A stretch of 64,000 nt of DNA from Pseudidiomarina insulisalsae (GCF_003987065.1 NZ_PIPY01000011.1:1-64000), one strand, 5' to 3'. Positions 1-9,316 are shown, numbered from the stretch's first letter. Translations and numbers: made by a program. Notes: generated from the sequence alone by a model not told the origin.

Positions 1-89
1 GATCTCGGGGAGCACTTCATCCTACCAATGAGGAGAACCGAACGAATTTATCCACGAGAAGTGCGATCCAAGCAGGTCAAATACCCCGT

Positions 90-125
90 AAAAAAAATGC
101 CAGTCAGCTCTTAACTGACTGGCAT
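90..125 (-). terminator. Rho-independent terminator after lysS
   Basis: An 11-bp perfect inverted repeat (98-108 with 115-125, loop of 6) is followed, reading the minus strand, by a run of eight T residues at 97-90. It lies about 40 bases beyond the lysS stop and closes the recJ-prfB-lysS transcript. The remaining bases 1-89 show no convincing gene; a 7-bp inverted repeat (12-18 and 58-64) is the only structure seen there. Confidence 0.85.
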
Positions 126-167
126 TACGCTACTGCGGGTTTTTTTTGTTATTCATCTCGTTCAATC

Positions 168-1685
168 TTAGTCTTTGCTGCGCGGACGCATGTGCGGGAA
201 CAACAGCACGTCACGGATCGAAGGTGAGTCGGTTAACAGCATGACCAGGCGGTCAATGCCAATTCCTTCGCCGGCAGTTGGTGGCAGGCCGTGCTCAAGC
301 GCTGTAATGTAATCTTCGTCAAAGAACATCGCCTCATCGTCACCGGCTTCTTTTTGCTCCACCTGATGCTGGAAGCGTTCTGCCTGATCTTCTGCGTCGT
401 TTAGCTCCGAGAAGCCATTTGCCAGCTCACGGCCGCCGACGAAAAACTCGAAACGATCGGTCACGAAAGGATCTTCATCGTTACGACGGGCCAGTGGCGA
501 AACTTCTGCCGGATAGGCTGTAATGAAGGTTGGCTGAATGAGTCGATGTTCCGCCACTTCTTCAAAAATTTCAATTTGTACCTTACCCAGTCCCCAGCTT
601 GGCTTGACTTTGATGCCCAGGCTTTCTGCCAGTGCCGTGGCGGCTTCAAGTGTGGCCAGTTGCTCAGCGGTTGCCTCTGGTAAGTATTTCAGAATCGCTT
701 CGTTCACGCTCATGCGCGTAAATGGCTGGCTGAAGTCGTAGTCAACGCCCTCGCTCTGAAAGGTGCTGGAACCCAGAATCTCCTGGGTCATGCCGCGTAA
801 CATATCTTCGGTCAAATCCATCAGATCACGATAGTCCGCATAAGCCCAGTAGAACTCAAGCATGGTGAACTCTGGGTTGTGCCGGGTCGACAGGCCCTCG
901 TTACGGAAGTTACGGTTAATTTCAAAGACTTTCTCAAAACCACCGACAACCAGGCGTTTCAGATAAAGCTCCGGCGCGATACGCAAATACAATTCCATAT
1001 CCAACGCGTTATGATGAGTGACAAACGGCCGTGCCGCAGCGCCGCCTGGAATGGTTTGCATCATCGGCGTTTCAACTTCCAGAAACTGCTTTTCAGTCAG
1101 GTAACGACGGATGTAATCAACCACTTTCGAGCGCACAATAAACGTGCGGCGTGAAGCGTCATTAGTGATTAAATCAAGATAACGCTGGCGATAGCGGGTT
1201 TCCTGATCGGCCAGACCATGAAACTTATCCGGTAATGGGCGCAGCGCTTTGGTCAGCAGCCGCACGTCGTCTACCTGAACGCTAAGCTCACCGGTGCCGG
1301 TAATAAACAAGGTTCCGGTCGCGCCGACGATGTCACCAAGATCCCACTTTTTAAATTCCTGGTTATAAAAGCCTTCCGGCAGATTATCGCGGGCAACATA
1401 CAACTGAATACTGCCACTCATATCTTTAATGGTTGCAAAGCTGGCTTTACCCATGATGCGCCGGGTCATCATACGACCGGCGACAGCCACCCGAATGCCC
1501 TTCTCCGCCAGCTCTTCCTTTGCCACATCATCATACTCAGCATGCAAATCGGCAGCTAAATGCTCACGGCGAAAATCGTTCGGGAACGCCACACCGCGCT
1601 CGCGCAAGGCTTTAAGTTTGGCCTTTCGCTGAGCTATTTGTTCATTTACATCAACAACTTCGGTGCCTTGCGTTTGGTCTGTCAT
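168..1685 (-). CDS. lysS: Lysine--tRNA ligase (class II)
   Basis: Cytoplasmic class II aminoacyl-tRNA synthetase that charges tRNA-Lys with lysine using ATP. The 505-residue length matches bacterial LysRS. The N-terminal third is the OB-fold anticodon-binding domain ([15 protein letters not shown] region). The catalytic core follows with motif 1 (FLEVETPMM), motif 2 ([20 protein letters not shown], around 265-285) and motif 3 near the C-terminus ([11 protein letters not shown]). It is the last gene of the recJ-prfB-lysS group, 41 bases after prfB, the same order as in Escherichia coli. A terminator follows. The start is ATG at 1685. Confidence 0.97.
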   Translation of the reverse strand: MTDQTQGTEVVDVNEQIAQRKAKLKALRERGVAFPNDFRREHLAADLHAEYDDVAKEELAEKGIRVAVAGRMMTRRIMGKASFATIKDMSGSIQLYVARDNLPEGFYNQEFKKWDLGDIVGATGTLFITGTGELSVQVDDVRLLTKALRPLPDKFHGLADQETRYRQRYLDLITNDASRRTFIVRSKVVDYIRRYLTEKQFLEVETPMMQTIPGGAAARPFVTHHNALDMELYLRIAPELYLKRLVVGGFEKVFEINRNFRNEGLSTRHNPEFTMLEFYWAYADYRDLMDLTEDMLRGMTQEILGSSTFQSEGVDYDFSQPFTRMSVNEAILKYLPEATAEQLATLEAATALAESLGIKVKPSWGLGKVQIEIFEEVAEHRLIQPTFITAYPAEVSPLARRNDEDPFVTDRFEFFVGGRELANGFSELNDAEDQAERFQHQVEQKEAGDDEAMFFDEDYITALEHGLPPTAGEGIGIDRLVMLLTDSPSIRDVLLFPHMRPRSKD

Positions 1686-1726
1686 GGTTGGTTTCCTATC
1701 TTTACAATTACTTCAGGACGCCGGGT

Positions 1727-2825
1727 TTACAGGCCCGACTTTAAACTTGCTTCAATAAATGGATCGAGGGCGCCATCTAACACGGCCTGCGTATTCCGGT
1801 TTTCCACGCCTGTGCGCAGATCTTTAATGCGCGCGTCATCCAGTACATAACTGCGGATCTGGCTACCCCAGCCGATATCCGACTTACTATCTTCTAAGGC
1901 CTGCTTCTCTGCTAGCTGCTTTTGCAGCTCCAGCTCATACAGTTTTGCCCGCAGCTGTTTCATTGCGGCGTCACGGTTTTTATGTTGCGAACGGTCACTC
2001 TGGCACTGCACCACAATGCCCGTTGGCTCATGGGTAATCCGGATCGCAGAATCAGTACGGTTAACGTGCTGTCCCCCGGCGCCCGACGCGCGATAGGTAT
2101 CAACCCGCAGATCCGCCGGGTTGATCTCAATATCAATGGAATCGTCAATCTCCGGGTACACGAACACCGAAGCAAATGACGTATGGCGACGGTTGCCCGA
2201 GTCAAAAGGCGACTTCCGCACCAGCCGATGCACGCCCGTTTCGGTGCGTAACCAACCGTAGGCATAGTCACCCTGAATTTGCACCGTGGCTGATTTAATG
2301 CCCGCTACCTCGCCTTCAGATAACTCGGTGATTTCGGCTTTGAAATCATGGCTTTCGGCCCAGCGCAGATACATACGCAACAGCATATTTGCCCAGTCCT
2401 GGGCTTCGGTGCCGCCTGAGCCAGCCTGAATATCAAGGTAACAGTCAGCGGCGTCTTGCTCGCCCGAGAACATGCGGCGGAATTCCAGCGTTTCCAGCTG
2501 CTGCTCCAGCCCTTCCAGCTCAGCGACGGCTTCGTTATAGGTGTCCTCGTCTTCGGCTTCGACCGCCAGGTCAACCAGACCTTCCACATCGTCCAGGCCC
2601 TGTGCCAGGGTCTGCAGGGTTTCAACCACCTGCTCCAGACTGGCGCGTTCTTTACCCAACGCTTGCGCGCGCTCTTGGTTTTCCCATACCGAAGGGTCTT
2701 CCATCTCGCGAGTAACTTCTTCTAAACGCTCAACTTTTTGATCATAGTCAAAGATACCCCCGAAGCGCTTCACTGCGCTGGCGCATCTCTTTTATGGCGA
2801 CATAAGTAGCATTGGTCTCGAACAT
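1727..2825 (-). CDS. prfB: Peptide chain release factor 2, made by programmed +1 frameshift
   Basis: RF2 recognises UGA and UAA in the ribosomal A site and triggers peptide release. The zero frame opens with ATG at 2825 and runs 25 codons to an in-frame TGA at 2750-2748. The rest is in the +1 frame and ends at 1727. The joined product is about 365 residues, the usual RF2 length. The main frame shows the SPF tripeptide that reads the stop codon (RKSPFDSG) and the GGQ peptidyl-release motif (GAGGQHVN). An uninterrupted reading frame starting at a GTG near 2770 gives a shorter protein, but it lacks the conserved N-terminal residues and is not the true start. The gene lies between recJ and lysS with short gaps. 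Confidence 0.97.
2747..2761 (-). promoter_or_regulatory. prfB autoregulatory frameshift site (CTT TGA C)
   Basis: On the minus strand the codons read CGG GGG TAT CTT TGA C. This is the classic RF2 recoding signal: a Shine-Dalgarno-like GGGGG just upstream, the slippery CTT codon (2753-2751), then UGA followed by C, the weakest termination context. TGA is codon 26, as in E. coli. When RF2 is scarce the ribosome slips +1 and full-length RF2 is made, so the factor limits its own synthesis. Confidence 0.95.
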
Positions 2826-2870
2826 ATAAACTCTCAATTCATCCGCGGTTGAATGCAAAGGGACGGCATT

Positions 2871-4598
2871 TTACCGTAAAGGTTGTAAATGCTCCACCAA
2901 CAGTTGCACATTGGTCTGCCCACGAAAGTGATTGAGCTGCAATTTATACAGCAGTCGTGCATTTCGCACGCTGAGATCAGGCCAGGATTCGGTAGCAACG
3001 TTAAAGGCAATGGCATCCACGACGATGCCATCAGCATGGCGCAGCACCAGTTTCAGGTGACGCTCTCCCACAATCCGTTGTTGCAGCAGTTCAAATACAT
3101 CGTCAAAGACCGGCTCGGGAAAGCCTTGTCCCCACGGACCCAGTTGCTGTAACTGCTCGACAAAACCAGTGGTAAAACAGGAAGCATCTAACGCGCCGTC
3201 ACTTAGTATCTGGCGCTCTAACGCCTGCGGTTCCAGCCAGTCGACAGCAACCGCTGTCGCCGCCTCACGAAATGCCTCCAGGTGTTCTGGTGCCAGTGAT
3301 AATCCGGCGGCCATGGCATGACCACCGAAACGCTCAATTAAGTCAGGCTGCAGGGTATGTACGCGTTCCAGTAAGTCGCGCATGTGTAAGCCCGGAATAG
3401 AACGCGCCGAGCCCTTAAGCAGACCATCATCGCCAGCGGCAAAGGTAATCGTCGGACGGTGAAACTGTTCTTTGACCCGCCCGGCGACGATACCGATCAC
3501 CCCCTGGTGCCAGTCCGGCTGATGCAGCACCAGCAATGGCGGTAAAGCGTCGCTGTTGAACTGTAACTGCGCGACATAGCTGGCGGCACTTTCGCGCATT
3601 TCCGTTTCAATAGAACGACGCTCACTGTTGAGGTCATTCAGTTGCTGTGCCAGACGTCTGGCTTCCTCAATATCATCACTGAGTAAGCATTCAATGCCTA
3701 TCGCCATGTCATCCAGGCGTCCCGCGGCATTAATCCGTGGCGCAATCGCAAAGCCTAAATCGCTGGCCTGCAGCTGCGCGGGATCACGTTGCGTCACGCT
3801 AAGTAAAGCATTAATACCAGGGCGGCAATAGCCACGGCGAATGCGCTGTAACCCTTGCTGCACCAAGACCCGGTTGGTGTCATCAAGCTTTACAACGTCA
3901 GCGACAGTGCCCAAGGCGACCAGATCGAGCCAGTCTGCCAGGTTGACTTCTGCCGCGCGATGGCCGGCCTCACGCGCCTGAGCACGCACAGCGAGCAACA
4001 GGTAAAAGGCGACGCCGACGCCGGCAATCGCTTTACAGGGAAACTGACAGGCCGGCTGGTTCGGATTCACAATCGCGTAAGCCGGTGGCAGTTCGGCGCC
4101 CGCCAGGTGATGATCAGTGACAATCACATCAATACCTGCAGCATTGGCTGCTGCGACACCGGCATGACAGGAAATCCCGCTATCGACGGTGATCAACAGC
4201 TCAGCGCCCTGCGCTTTGGCATAATCCACCAGGTTCGGCGATAGCCCATAGCCATCAGTGAAGCGATTCGGCACGCAGAAACTTACATTGCGCGCGCCCA
4301 TCGCCTCCAACGCCGATACCATCAGCGCTGTTGAGGTTGCGCCATCAGCGTCAAAGTCACCACAAATACAAATGTGTTGCCCGGCCCGCAATGCCTGCAT
4401 GACCCTGGCGGCGGCGCGCTCACAGTCATGCAGTTGCGAAAAATGGGGTAAATGCTGCAGGCGTAAATCGAGCTGCGTGGTACTGCGAATGCCGCGACGG
4501 GCCAGAATCTGGCGCAATACCGCAGGCAATTGCTGCGGCAAGCCGCTTATCTCCACGTCAGCGCGTCGCACAATGGCGACGGGCTCAGCGTGTGCCAT
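2871..4598 (-). CDS. recJ: Single-stranded-DNA-specific exonuclease RecJ
   Basis: RecJ degrades single-stranded DNA 5' to 3' in RecF-pathway recombination, mismatch repair and base-excision repair. At 575 residues it is the normal length. DHH-family motifs are clear: DFDADG at 81-86, DSGIS at 139-143 and TDHH ending at residue 164, which bind the catalytic metal ions. The C-terminal DHHA1 domain carries the GSARS and FGGHAMAAG motifs. The stop lies 45 bases before the prfB start. The ATG is 3 bases downstream of the dsbC stop, so dsbC and recJ are probably translated from one message. Confidence 0.96.
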   Translation of the reverse strand: MAHAEPVAIVRRADVEISGLPQQLPAVLRQILARRGIRSTTQLDLRLQHLPHFSQLHDCERAAARVMQALRAGQHICICGDFDADGATSTALMVSALEAMGARNVSFCVPNRFTDGYGLSPNLVDYAKAQGAELLITVDSGISCHAGVAAANAAGIDVIVTDHHLAGAELPPAYAIVNPNQPACQFPCKAIAGVGVAFYLLLAVRAQAREAGHRAAEVNLADWLDLVALGTVADVVKLDDTNRVLVQQGLQRIRRGYCRPGINALLSVTQRDPAQLQASDLGFAIAPRINAAGRLDDMAIGIECLLSDDIEEARRLAQQLNDLNSERRSIETEMRESAASYVAQLQFNSDALPPLLVLHQPDWHQGVIGIVAGRVKEQFHRPTITFAAGDDGLLKGSARSIPGLHMRDLLERVHTLQPDLIERFGGHAMAAGLSLAPEHLEAFREAATAVAVDWLEPQALERQILSDGALDASCFTTGFVEQLQQLGPWGQGFPEPVFDDVFELLQQRIVGERHLKLVLRHADGIVVDAIAFNVATESWPDLSVRNARLLYKLQLNHFRGQTNVQLLVEHLQPLR

Positions 4599-4601
4599 GA
4601 T

Positions 4602-5357
4602 TTAGCCCTGTTTTAGCATGGTCAGTAAACGACTGGCGTCGACCAGACCCGGAATTAACTCACCGGAAGGCAGTACCATCGCTGGCGTGCCACGCACACC
4701 AAATTTATTGCCAAGCGCAAAGTGTTCATCGACCGGGTCATCACAGCTTGCGGCTTGCAAACGTTGATCGCTCTTCGCCGCAGTCATCGCCGCCTGTGGA
4801 TCAGCAGCGCACCAGACCGCTTTCAATTGCTGGTACGCGCTCCCTTGCAAACCACTACGCGGCCACGCCAGATAACGAATAGTGATACCTTTTTGCAGGT
4901 AGTTGTCGAGGTTATTATGTAACTGACGGCAATAGCCGCAGGTGGGGTCAGTGAAGACCGTGACAACGTACTTTTCATCTTCCGCCCGGTAGGTTATCGC
5001 CTGCTCGGCAACCGCCGCAATGTCACGCTGGCGCATGCTGCGAATCGCTTGCTCACTTAAATTAACCGGTTCACTGCCGGTAATATCGTAAATACGTCCG
5101 CCAATCAGCTTTTTACCGTTATCGGCAACATAAATCAGCCCCTGATCGGTGATCACTTCGTACACGCCAGCAACGGAGGATGGTTCGACCGATTCAATAG
5201 CAAATCCCATCTGCTGCAAATAACTACGGTTGAAATCGGCTGAATTTGCTGCCTCTTGTGCTTCCGCCTTTTGCGTGTTTTGCGAGCTTTGCGCTTCACC
5301 TTGCCCGGTGCAAGCCAGAAGGGTCAGCAGACTTGCTGCCATTACGAATTGTTTCAT
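4602..5357 (-). CDS. dsbC: Thiol:disulfide interchange protein DsbC
   Basis: Periplasmic disulfide isomerase, kept reduced by DsbD, that reshuffles wrong disulfides in exported proteins. The 251-residue protein has an N-terminal export signal, the DsbC dimerisation region (about 40-110) and a thioredoxin-like domain with the active site CGYC at 140-143. A second cysteine pair (in WCAAD and AASCDD) matches the structural disulfide of DsbC. The signal ends in LTLLAC with Cys16, which also fits a lipoprotein cleavage pattern, followed by a linker rich in Q, A, E and S. Ordinary DsbC is soluble, so this may be a lipid-anchored form. Its place between xerD and recJ is the typical one. Confidence 0.93.
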   Translation of the reverse strand: MKQFVMAASLLTLLACTGQGEAQSSQNTQKAEAQEAANSADFNRSYLQQMGFAIESVEPSSVAGVYEVITDQGLIYVADNGKKLIGGRIYDITGSEPVNLSEQAIRSMRQRDIAAVAEQAITYRAEDEKYVVTVFTDPTCGYCRQLHNNLDNYLQKGITIRYLAWPRSGLQGSAYQQLKAVWCAADPQAAMTAAKSDQRLQAASCDDPVDEHFALGNKFGVRGTPAMVLPSGELIPGLVDASRLLTMLKQG

Positions 5358-5439
5358 AGCGTTCTCGTATGTTTACTGCTGTTAATCATTGGATAGCGCC
5401 CAGTGTAACCTGAATTATCTGTTGGCGCAGCCTCTTTGC

Positions 5440-6351
5440 CTACGCCCGCGGGTGATGTGTCGCATGCAGTTGCTGCAAACGTTCACGGGCAACATGGGTA
5501 TAAATTTGTGTCGTCGACAGATCGCTGTGGCCAAGCAGCATTTGCAGTACGCGTAAATCAGCCCCATGGTTGAGCAAATGTGTCGCAAACGCATGGCGTA
5601 AGGTGTGCGGTGAAAGATGCGAGCGAATATCGGCAACCTTGGCATAAAACTTAATCCGGTGCCAGAACGCCTGCCGCGTCAACGGCCCACCGCGACGGGT
5701 CACAAACACAAAATCACTGGCTTGCGAGGTTAGCTGCGGGCGCCCTTGTTCCAGATAAAGCTGCAGCCATTCCAACGCCGTTTCGCCTAATGGCACCAGC
5801 CGCTCTTTATTACCTTTACCGACAATACGCACCAGCTCCTGCTGCGTCGACACCTGAGTGAACGTCAGGCCAGTGAGCTCACTGACCCGTAAACCGGTCG
5901 CGTAAAGTACCTCCAGCATGGCGCGATCACGTAGTTGCACGGCATCGCTTATTTGTGGCGCGTTCAGTAGTGCTTCGACTTCCGCTTCAGCCAGGCTATG
6001 CGGAATGGCCTGTGGCTGTTTGGGTTGGCGCAAGCGAGCGGTGGGATTCTGGCTACACAACCGCTCCTGCACTGCGTAGGCATAAAACTTTTTCAGGGCG
6101 CTGATAGCGCGCGCAGTGCTGCGCGGTGACAGGCCCTGTTGCCGACGCCAGAGCAGGTAGTCCTCAATATCCGCCGTGGACGCTTCAAGAAGCGCTGCCT
6201 GCTCGCCGCGATGGGCCAGTAAAAACTGCCAGAATTTTTTCAGATCAGTGCCGTAGGCAACACTGGTATGTTTACTGATACCTTGCTTCAGCCACAGCCG
6301 GTCAAGGAAGTTGTTTATAATTTCAGCGTATTGTGTCGACAAAGTAAGCAA
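5440..6351 (-). CDS. xerD: Site-specific tyrosine recombinase XerD
   Basis: XerD acts with XerC at dif to resolve chromosome dimers under FtsK control. The 303-residue protein has the N-terminal SAM-like core-binding domain and the C-terminal catalytic domain. The catalytic set is visible: Arg in ATGLRVSEL, Lys in GKGNKERL, His and Arg in HTLRHAFATH, His in LLGHSDLS, and the nucleophile Tyr near residue 284 in TQIYTHV. XerD rather than XerC is preferred because of the neighbouring dsbC-recJ, a conserved linkage. An 82-base gap separates it from dsbC. Confidence 0.93.
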   Translation of the reverse strand: MLTLSTQYAEIINNFLDRLWLKQGISKHTSVAYGTDLKKFWQFLLAHRGEQAALLEASTADIEDYLLWRRQQGLSPRSTARAISALKKFYAYAVQERLCSQNPTARLRQPKQPQAIPHSLAEAEVEALLNAPQISDAVQLRDRAMLEVLYATGLRVSELTGLTFTQVSTQQELVRIVGKGNKERLVPLGETALEWLQLYLEQGRPQLTSQASDFVFVTRRGGPLTRQAFWHRIKFYAKVADIRSHLSPHTLRHAFATHLLNHGADLRVLQMLLGHSDLSTTQIYTHVARERLQQLHATHHPRA

Positions 6352-6398
6352 CCTGATCAGAACGGCTTAAAATTCCGCGAGCTTTTATCATAGCGGGG

Positions 6399-6426
6399 TT
6401 TACAGCTTGCCTCAATCTGCTAATAT
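6399..6426 (+). promoter_or_regulatory. Predicted promoter of tRNA-Tyr
   Basis: A -35 box TTTACA (6399-6404) and a -10 box TAATAT (6421-6426) are separated by 16 bases. A GC-rich discriminator (GCCTGC) follows, as is common for stable-RNA promoters. The mature tRNA begins 13 bases after the -10 box. Confidence 0.6.
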
Positions 6427-6439
6427 GCCTGCTCTTCGT

Positions 6440-6524
6440 GGAGGGGTTCCCGAGTGGCCAAAGGGATCAGACTGTAAATCTGACGGCTCAGCCTTCGCAG
6501 GTTCGAATCCTGCCCCCTCCACCA
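6440..6524 (+). tRNA. tRNA-Tyr (anticodon GTA)
   Basis: The 85-base gene has a seven-pair acceptor stem (6440-6446 with 6514-6520), discriminator A and an encoded CCA end (6522-6524). The anticodon loop reads CTGTAAA, giving anticodon GTA for tyrosine. A long variable arm marks it as a class II tRNA, as expected for bacterial tRNA-Tyr. The T arm (GGTTCGAATCC) is canonical. It is a single copy here, divergent from xerD. The stop codon of the convergent quinone oxidoreductase gene is only five bases beyond the CCA. Confidence 0.97.
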
Positions 6525-6529
6525 TTTTC

Positions 6530-7498
6530 TTACCAGGCCATGACCAGTTTTCCCTGCGTTCGATTTTCACGCATCCGCGTCAGCGCCGTATGCAACTCTG
6601 TTACCGGAAAAACCTCGTCGACGATGACCTGACAGTCGCCCGTGCGTAATAACGGCCACAAATTTTGTTCCAGCGCGCGCATGATCCGGCCTTTCACTTG
6701 CAATGGCTGATTGCGCAAGGTACTGCCCTGAATACGTTGCCGCTTCATCAGTAACCGCCCGGCATCGATGTTGGCGGTACGTCCGCCCATTAAACCCAGC
6801 ACCACAATACGACCATCGAGATTCAGTACCTGTTGATCCTGCGCCAGATAGTCGCCGGCCACCGGATCGATAATAACGTCAGCGCCACCCCAGTCCTGCA
6901 CCGCAGCGACAAAGTCGCCCTGGTGTCGGTTCCAGCCAGCTTCGGCCCCCAGTTGCTGACAATAGCTAATTTTTTCATCACTGCCGGCGGTCACAAACAC
7001 CGGATTATGATTATGCCGCGCCAGTTGCAGCGCAGCCAGACCCACGCTGCTGGCACCAGCATGTAGCAACAATCGTTCACCGGCCTGCAGCCCGGCAACC
7101 TCATACAGATTATACCAGGCAGTAGCATAAGCCTCGCACAGCGCTGCGCCTTGCTCAGCACTTATTTCATCGGGTAATACCGCCACCTGCTGCTCGCTGA
7201 CGACCACATGGTCGGCATAGCCACCAGCGGCAAGTAACGCACATACACGATCGCCGATTTTTAGCCGACTCACCGCCGGGCCCACCGCTACCACCTCGCC
7301 ACTGGCTTCCAGGCCAAGAATATCAGAAGCACCGACAGGCGGTGGGTAGTGGCCCGCCAATTGGGCTAAATCAGCCCGGTTCAGGCCAAAATGACTGATC
7401 GCGATGACCACCTCATCAAGCTGCGGTGCTTTGATTTCAAATTCACAGGAGCTAGGTACCCCCTGTTCAACGCGAAAACCTGTAGCGAGTTGCGGCAT
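6530..7498 (-). CDS. NAD(P)H:quinone oxidoreductase, zinc-less MDR family
   Basis: A 322-residue member of the medium-chain dehydrogenase/reductase superfamily, most like the PIG3/TP53I3 type quinone oxidoreductases. The N-terminal GroES-like half carries NRADLAQLAGHYPPP and LGLEASGEV. The Rossmann half carries the nucleotide-binding stretch HAGASSVGLAALQLA. No structural zinc-binding cysteine cluster is seen, which separates it from alcohol dehydrogenases. It is the last gene of a minus-strand operon after the glutathionyl-hydroquinone reductase and pirin genes, 19 bases from pirin, suggesting a role in quinone or electrophile detoxification. The exact substrate is not known. Confidence 0.85.
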   Translation of the reverse strand: MPQLATGFRVEQGVPSSCEFEIKAPQLDEVVIAISHFGLNRADLAQLAGHYPPPVGASDILGLEASGEVVAVGPAVSRLKIGDRVCALLAAGGYADHVVVSEQQVAVLPDEISAEQGAALCEAYATAWYNLYEVAGLQAGERLLLHAGASSVGLAALQLARHNHNPVFVTAGSDEKISYCQQLGAEAGWNRHQGDFVAAVQDWGGADVIIDPVAGDYLAQDQQVLNLDGRIVVLGLMGGRTANIDAGRLLMKRQRIQGSTLRNQPLQVKGRIMRALEQNLWPLLRTGDCQVIVDEVFPVTELHTALTRMRENRTQGKLVMAW

Positions 7499-7517
7499 AC
7501 TTAGCTCCTCTTTTACG

Positions 7518-8354
7518 CTAACCGGTCAGGCGACCGCGCTGATAGTCATCGATCGCCTGCTCGATTTCAGCCTGAGTATTCATCACAAACGGCCCGTACT
7601 GAGCCACCGGCTCACCAATCGGTTGCCCGGCCAACAGCAGGATGCCAGCCGCAGCCGTCGAGCGCAACGTCAACGCTGCATCAGGCGCTAAACGAGCCAG
7701 CTCACCGCGGCGCAGCAATTGGTCATTAATTGCCACCTCGCCCTGATAAACATAGGCCAGCCGCGTTTGTTGGCTGATTGCAGTCTGCTGCCAGGAAGCA
7801 GGCCCGGTAAAGCGCAGATCCAGCATCTGAAAGCTCTGTTCAGGTTGCTGGACCGGTCCACGAAAACGCTCGCTGTCGTGCTCATACTCACCCGCTACCA
7901 ATCGTAGCGTCAGGTTTTCCAGTTCAATTTCGGGAATCTTATCCGCCGGGTGGTCCGCCCACTGTGCCGGACTCATTTTGTCCTTCGCCGGCAGGTTCAG
8001 CCACAACTGAAAGCCCCACATCAGGCCTTCTTCCTGTTTGGGCATCTCGGCGTGAATAATCCCCCGGGCCGCTTTCATCCACTGCGCGCCGCCAGCCTCG
8101 ACAACGCCGGTATTGCCCTCTGAGTCCTGATGCTCCATGCGCCCCGCCAACATATACGTCAGGGTGACAAAGCCACGGTGCGGATGGGGCGGAAAGCCAG
8201 CGATATAATCATTGGGATTGTCGGAGCGGAATTCATCCAGCATCAGGAATGGATCCTGATAACGTAGCGACGGTTGATTGATAACGCGGGTCAGCTTTAC
8301 ACCGGCGCCGTCTTGCGCTGGCATTCCGCGATGTCGGCTTAGTATTGGGTTCAT
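7518..8354 (-). CDS. Pirin family protein
   Basis: A bicupin protein of 278 residues. The metal-binding set typical of pirins is present: His57 and His59 in PPHPHRGF, and His101 and Glu103 in IIHAEM. The C-terminal cupin half is more variable, as in the family. Bacterial pirins such as E. coli YhhW can act as quercetin dioxygenases, while others are redox sensors; the role here is not shown by sequence. The ATG overlaps the stop of the upstream hydroquinone reductase gene (ATGA), so the two are translationally coupled. Confidence 0.92.
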   Translation of the reverse strand: MNPILSRHRGMPAQDGAGVKLTRVINQPSLRYQDPFLMLDEFRSDNPNDYIAGFPPHPHRGFVTLTYMLAGRMEHQDSEGNTGVVEAGGAQWMKAARGIIHAEMPKQEEGLMWGFQLWLNLPAKDKMSPAQWADHPADKIPEIELENLTLRLVAGEYEHDSERFRGPVQQPEQSFQMLDLRFTGPASWQQTAISQQTRLAYVYQGEVAINDQLLRRGELARLAPDAALTLRSTAAAGILLLAGQPIGEPVAQYGPFVMNTQAEIEQAIDDYQRGRLTG

Positions 8355-9316
8355 AATACCTCTCCGCGGCTATGCGCCGCATTAAAATCAAGTTCGGGCC
8401 CACGCGGCACAATTTGGGTCGGGTTAATCATGGTATGGCTGGCATAATAGTGAGTTTTAATATGGTCCATCACGACCGTTTCCGCGACTCCCGGCACCTG
8501 ATACAAAGCCCGCACATAGTCCCACAGGGCCGGGTAATCAACCAGGCGTTTGTGATTGGTCTTAAAGTGGCTGTAATACACGGCGTCAAAGCGCACCATC
8601 GTGGTAAACAAACGCCAGTCAGCTTCGGTCACCTGATCACCGGCCAGAAAGCGTTGCTGCGATAAGCGCTGCTCGAGCTTCTCCATCGTGTCGAACAAGG
8701 CATCAAAGGCTTCCTCGTAGGCCTGCTGCCCGGTAGCAAAACCGCATTTATAAACACCATTATTAAGGTTGTGATAAACCTCATCGTTAATACTGTCTAT
8801 CTCGCTCTGTAACCCCTGCGGATAAAAATCGTAGTGATTTCCGGTAACCTCATTGAACGCGCTATTGAACATGCGAATAATATCGGCAGATTCGTTACTG
8901 ACAATGGTCTGCTCCTGTTTATCCCATAGCACCGGTACCGTTACCCGGCCGCTGTAGTCAGGATCAGCTTTTAAGTACAACTGATAAAGAAAGTCGTGGC
9001 CGTATAAGGGGTCATGCAATGGACTATTTATGTCACTGCTGAATTCCCAGCCATTTTCCAGCATCAGCGGTTGCACCACTGAGACACTGATATGCTCTTC
9101 AAGCCCTTTGAGTTTACGGAAAATAAGAGTGCGGTGTGCCCACGGACAGGCAAACGACACATACAAATGGTAACGGCCGCTGACCGCCGGAAATTCGCTG
9201 TCCGGATCGGCGCTGAGCCAGTTGCGAAACTGTGACTCACTGCGCTTAAAGCGACCACCATGCTTGTCGGTATCGTACCACTTGTCCTGCCACTCACCAT
9301 CGACTAAAAGTCCCAT
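8351..9316 (-). CDS. yqjG: Glutathionyl-hydroquinone reductase (YqjG/Xi-class GST)
   Basis: A 321-residue Xi-class glutathione transferase that reductively removes glutathione from glutathionyl-hydroquinones. The thioredoxin-like N-terminal domain carries the catalytic Cys57 in FACPWAHRTL, followed by the VSVVQP stretch. The C-terminal alpha-helical GST domain carries the family RFDAVYYSHFKTN motif. It matches E. coli YqjG in length and motif order. It is the first gene of a three-gene operon with pirin and quinone oxidoreductase. A possible -10 box (TATACT, minus strand, 9354-9349) lies upstream, but no good -35 is seen. Confidence 0.93.
   Translation of the reverse strand: MGLLVDGEWQDKWYDTDKHGGRFKRSESQFRNWLSADPDSEFPAVSGRYHLYVSFACPWAHRTLIFRKLKGLEEHISVSVVQPLMLENGWEFSSDINSPLHDPLYGHDFLYQLYLKADPDYSGRVTVPVLWDKQEQTIVSNESADIIRMFNSAFNEVTGNHYDFYPQGLQSEIDSINDEVYHNLNNGVYKCGFATGQQAYEEAFDALFDTMEKLEQRLSQQRFLAGDQVTEADWRLFTTMVRFDAVYYSHFKTNHKRLVDYPALWDYVRALYQVPGVAETVVMDHIKTHYYASHTMINPTQIVPRGPELDFNAAHSRGEVL

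Noticed and set aside
12-64. Inverted repeat GCACTTC/GAAGTGC at the start of the window
   Set aside because: The loop is 39 bases, and no repeat copy or gene context supports a function.
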